64,000 bases of DNA. Source: DASYLJ01 sp964404165. Lineage in GTDB: Bacteria; Desulfobacterota; Binatia; DP-6. The stretch is from positions 1 through 64,000 of the forward strand of contig CAYOIZ010000020.1 of assembly GCA_964404165.1 (NCBI GenBank), given 5' to 3'. Below are positions 62,046 through 64,000 of this stretch, in pieces (within the stretch, counting starts at the first letter, position 1; every line of letters begins with the position of its first letter). Position numbers and translations under genes: made by a program. Under the pieces are notes generated by a model. That model worked only from the letters and a program-made list of their open reading frames with translations, was not told where the DNA came from and did not search any database.

Positions 62046-62762
62046 ATGGGAGCCAAGGTCGCTGCAGAGTTCATCGGGACGTTCTGGCTGGTGCTCGGAG
62101 GCTGCGGCAGCGCCGTACTGGCGGCGGCGTTCCCCGACGTGGGCATCGGGTTGCTGGGGGTGTCCCTGGCGTTCGGTCTCACGGTGTTGAGCGGCGCCTA
62201 TGCCTTCGGCCCGGTGTCGGGAGGGCACTTCAACCCGGCGGTTTCGGCCGGACTGTGGGCGGGAGGACGCTTCTCGAGCAGGGAGCTCGCTCCGTACGTC
62301 GCCGCACAGGTCCTCGGTGCCGTCGGCGGCGCAGGCGTGCTCGCGCTCATCGCCAACGGCAAACCTGGCTTCGATCTCGTGGCATCCGGTTTCGCCGCGA
62401 ACGGGTTCGGCGAGCACTCGCCGGGCCACTACGGGCTCGCCGCCGGCCTGGTCACGGAGGTGACGATGACGTTCATGTTCGTTCTCGTCATCCTCGGCGC
62501 CACGCACCGCAAGGCACCTACGGGATTCGCCGGCCTCGCCATTGGTCTCGCGCTCACGCTCATCCACCTGATCAGCATCCCGGTGACCAACACCTCGGTG
62601 AACCCGGCACGCAGCACGAGTCAGGCGTTCTTCGTTGGCGGGTGGGCGCTCCAACAGCTGTGGTTGTTCTGGGTGGCTCCGATCGCGGGTGCCCTCCTCG
62701 GCGGCGTGGTGCATCGAACGCTCCTTCAAGGTGAGGAGGAGCCCGACGTGAGTGGACGTTGA
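62046..62762 (+). CDS. aqpZ: aquaporin Z
   Basis: A 238-residue water channel with AAAGGAGAACC before the ATG. Six helices plus two half-helices are seen, with NPA motifs at 63-65 (GGHFNPAVS) and 186-188 (TSVNPARS). The selectivity filter residues F43, H174, T183 and R189 match E. coli AqpZ exactly in both identity and number, so it should be a strict water channel and not a glycerol facilitator. The C-terminus is short. It is divergent from the AAA regulator, which could control it. Confidence 0.95.
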   Translation: MGAKVAAEFIGTFWLVLGGCGSAVLAAAFPDVGIGLLGVSLAFGLTVLSGAYAFGPVSGGHFNPAVSAGLWAGGRFSSRELAPYVAAQVLGAVGGAGVLALIANGKPGFDLVASGFAANGFGEHSPGHYGLAAGLVTEVTMTFMFVLVILGATHRKAPTGFAGLAIGLALTLIHLISIPVTNTSVNPARSTSQAFFVGGWALQQLWLFWVAPIAGALLGGVVHRTLLQGEEEPDVSGR

Positions 62763-63006
62763 CCGTCGTGACGGCCCCGATGATCGACGACGGCGACGAC
62801 GGTACGTCTGCTCGCGGAGCGCGCACATCCGGCGATCCGTCCCGACCGCCTCAAGGCGACACGACGACCCGAGGAGCGTGGTCGGGCGGAGCTTCGAAGG
62901 GAGCGGGCGCGAATGGGAGCCGGTCCAGCTCAGGCAGGAGCCCGCCGCGAGCGATCGCGATCGGCGTTTCGATCCGATGATGGAGTCCTGAAAGGAGGGC
63001 AGCGCA

Positions 63007-63411
63007 ATGAAGACATACATGATGGCGTGTCTCGGGGTGGCGTCGATCGTCCTGATGGGCGTGGTGGACAGCGTACGAGCCGCCGACGAGTGGTTCGTGC
63101 TCAGCGAGAGCACGATCAAGGCCGCTGATCCCAGCGTGGAGATCAAGAGCGAAGGCGGTCGGTGGGCGAAGGACATCAAGCAGGTGAAGGTCTCCGTCGA
63201 GGGTGCGGACGTCGAGATCACGAAGATCGTCCTCAAGTGGGACAATCGCAAAGACGACACGATCGCGGACGTCGGCGTCCTCAAGGCGGGAGGCCAAACC
63301 GCTCCGAAGGATGCCCCGGGACGCAAGGGACGCCTCACGTCGGTGGCGGTCCAGTACAAGATCCAAGGCGCCGCACCGACGGCAACGCTCAAGGTCTGGG
63401 GATACGACTGA
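63007..63411 (+). CDS. secreted DUF2541-like protein (YaaI-like)
   Basis: A 134-residue protein with AGGAGGGCAGCGCA upstream and a signal peptide (MMACLGVASIVLMGVVDSVR A). The mature part is a beta-rich domain: DEWFVLSESTIKAADPSVEI, then IKQVKVSVEGADVEITKIVL, ending TATLKVWGYD. Total length and the 'LKxxGxD' end match E. coli YaaI (DUF2541, 134 residues). The family is periplasmic with unknown role. It sits between aqpZ and a DUF502 gene on the same strand. Confidence 0.7.
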   Translation: MKTYMMACLGVASIVLMGVVDSVRAADEWFVLSESTIKAADPSVEIKSEGGRWAKDIKQVKVSVEGADVEITKIVLKWDNRKDDTIADVGVLKAGGQTAPKDAPGRKGRLTSVAVQYKIQGAAPTATLKVWGYD

Positions 63412-63471
63412 GCGGGATGTGCACACGGTGACGACGACTCGGCAGGCCGACCCGGACGAGGACGACGCGCC

Positions 63472-64000
63472 ATGAGGCTCGTCCGCCAATTCCTGATCAA
63501 CGCGCTGGTCGGCGGCCTGCTGATCGTCGTGCCGATCTACCTTGCGGTGCTGGTCCTGCTGAAGGGCATGCAGTCGATGACCGCGCTCATCCGACCGCTG
63601 ACCGCGCTGCTTCCGACCTGGTTCCCCGCCGCGAACCTGCTGTCCCTCGTGCTGGTCCTGGTCGTGTGCTTCGTGGTCGGCATCGCCGTCCGAACGCGGG
63701 TGGGCCAGGTCCTCCGCGAGCGGACGGAGCGGTCGCTCCTCGAAAAGTTCCCTGGCTACACGCTCTTTCGAAGCCTCACGCAACGACTCACGGGCGAGGG
63801 GGAGGAGAATACGTGGAAGCCGGCCCTCGTCGAGATCGAGGAGGCGCTCGTCCCAGCCTTCATCGTCGAGGAATTCGACGACGGCCGCTTCACCGTCTTC
63901 GTGCCATCGGTTCCCACGCCGTTGGCCGGAGCCGTCTACATCCTCACTCCCGAACGGGTTCATCCGCTCGACGTTCCGTTCACACAGGCGATCAAGCCCA
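63472..64000 (+). CDS. DUF502 membrane protein (partial, continues past window)
   Basis: The visible 176 residues start MRLVRQFLINALVGGLLIVV then PIYLAVLVLLKGMQSM, with two membrane helices. They continue with FVVGIAVRTRVGQVLRERTE, SLLEKFPGYTLFRSL and VEEFDDGRFTVFVPSVPTP. This follows the DUF502 pattern (two N-terminal helices, 'ExxxxxxPxYxxxKxL', 'PTxPxPxxGxxxxxP'). No stop appears before the window end. It lies 60 bp after the DUF2541-like gene. Function unknown. Confidence 0.85.
   Translation, partial: MRLVRQFLINALVGGLLIVVPIYLAVLVLLKGMQSMTALIRPLTALLPTWFPAANLLSLVLVLVVCFVVGIAVRTRVGQVLRERTERSLLEKFPGYTLFRSLTQRLTGEGEENTWKPALVEIEEALVPAFIVEEFDDGRFTVFVPSVPTPLAGAVYILTPERVHPLDVPFTQAIKP

Noticed and set aside
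63429..63474. 15-codon GTG frame overlapping the DUF502 start (VTTTRQADPDEDDAP)
   Set aside because: Too short, no ribosome site; probably only an upstream leader for DUF502 translation.

Overview
The window is a very GC-rich chromosomal stretch with dense, strongly GC3-biased genes and many short operons. No rRNA, tRNA, CRISPR array or intact insertion sequence was found by eye. The mix suggests an uncultured soil or groundwater lineage formerly filed under Deltaproteobacteria, for example Candidatus Binatota. That mix is several Cys-rich secreted proteins, three sulfatases, two DUF3556 membrane proteins, an F420-type luciferase-fold oxidoreductase, a carotenoid-type FAD oxidoreductase beside an O-methyltransferase, and Gram-negative RND and outer-membrane genes. 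This assignment is inference; no marker gene in the window settles it.

Layout. 1-1184: EF-hand secreted protein, ECF sigma factor and anti-sigma-like protein. 1326-1469: scrap of an IS91-type transposase. 1525-3276: ABC exporter whose ATPase motifs are all degenerate. 3378-7603: large discoidin/six-hairpin glycosidase and a convergent serine hydrolase. 7704-11916: tight operon of O-methyltransferase, DUF3556 membrane protein and phytoene-desaturase-like FAD enzyme. 11956-18724: MFS transporter, two Cys-rich secreted proteins and a ClC channel. 18823-24372: DolP-like BON lipoprotein, divergent from a TetR-MFP-RND efflux operon with a clear TetR palindrome. 24394-26737: AraC regulator divergent from a split YeeE/YedE (sulfur transport) pair, the second fused in frame to a secreted domain. 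27056-29789: second DUF3556 gene with a VOC protein, then a lipoprotein. 29943-33555: creD-creB-creC envelope-stress system, with four phased 11-bp units upstream of creD. 33864-35279: secreted alpha/beta hydrolase. 35315-42404: sulfatase module (outer-membrane protein, two sulfatases, PF13557-type barrel, AraC regulator) flanked by an imperfect 80-bp direct repeat. 42595-44938: DyP peroxidase and di-haem oxidoreductase. 45081-46862: region of gene debris (truncated hydrolase, DUF1566 tail with its terminator, DyP scrap). 47130-50693: giant secreted beta-helix protein with a strong terminator. 50788-54938: alpha/beta hydrolase, zinc-ribbon membrane protein, broken acetamidase/formamidase, membrane-anchored sulfatase. 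55010-58196: hydrolase, LLM oxidoreductase, MFS transporter. 58460-61805: small conserved protein and a 1005-residue winged-helix/AAA regulator. 62046-64000: aquaporin Z, DUF2541-like protein and the start of a DUF502 membrane protein.

Themes. The cell appears to invest in sulfate-ester and polysaccharide scavenging at the envelope (sulfatases, glycosidase, beta-helix), envelope homeostasis (CreBCD, DolP-like, RND) and an unexplained methyltransferase/DUF3556/FAD pathway. The short spaces between operons repeatedly hold tails of decayed genes, which points to frequent local recombination. The best candidates for undescribed biology are the DUF3556 operon, the pseudo-ABC exporter, the repeat-flanked sulfatase module and the Cys-rich secreted proteins.
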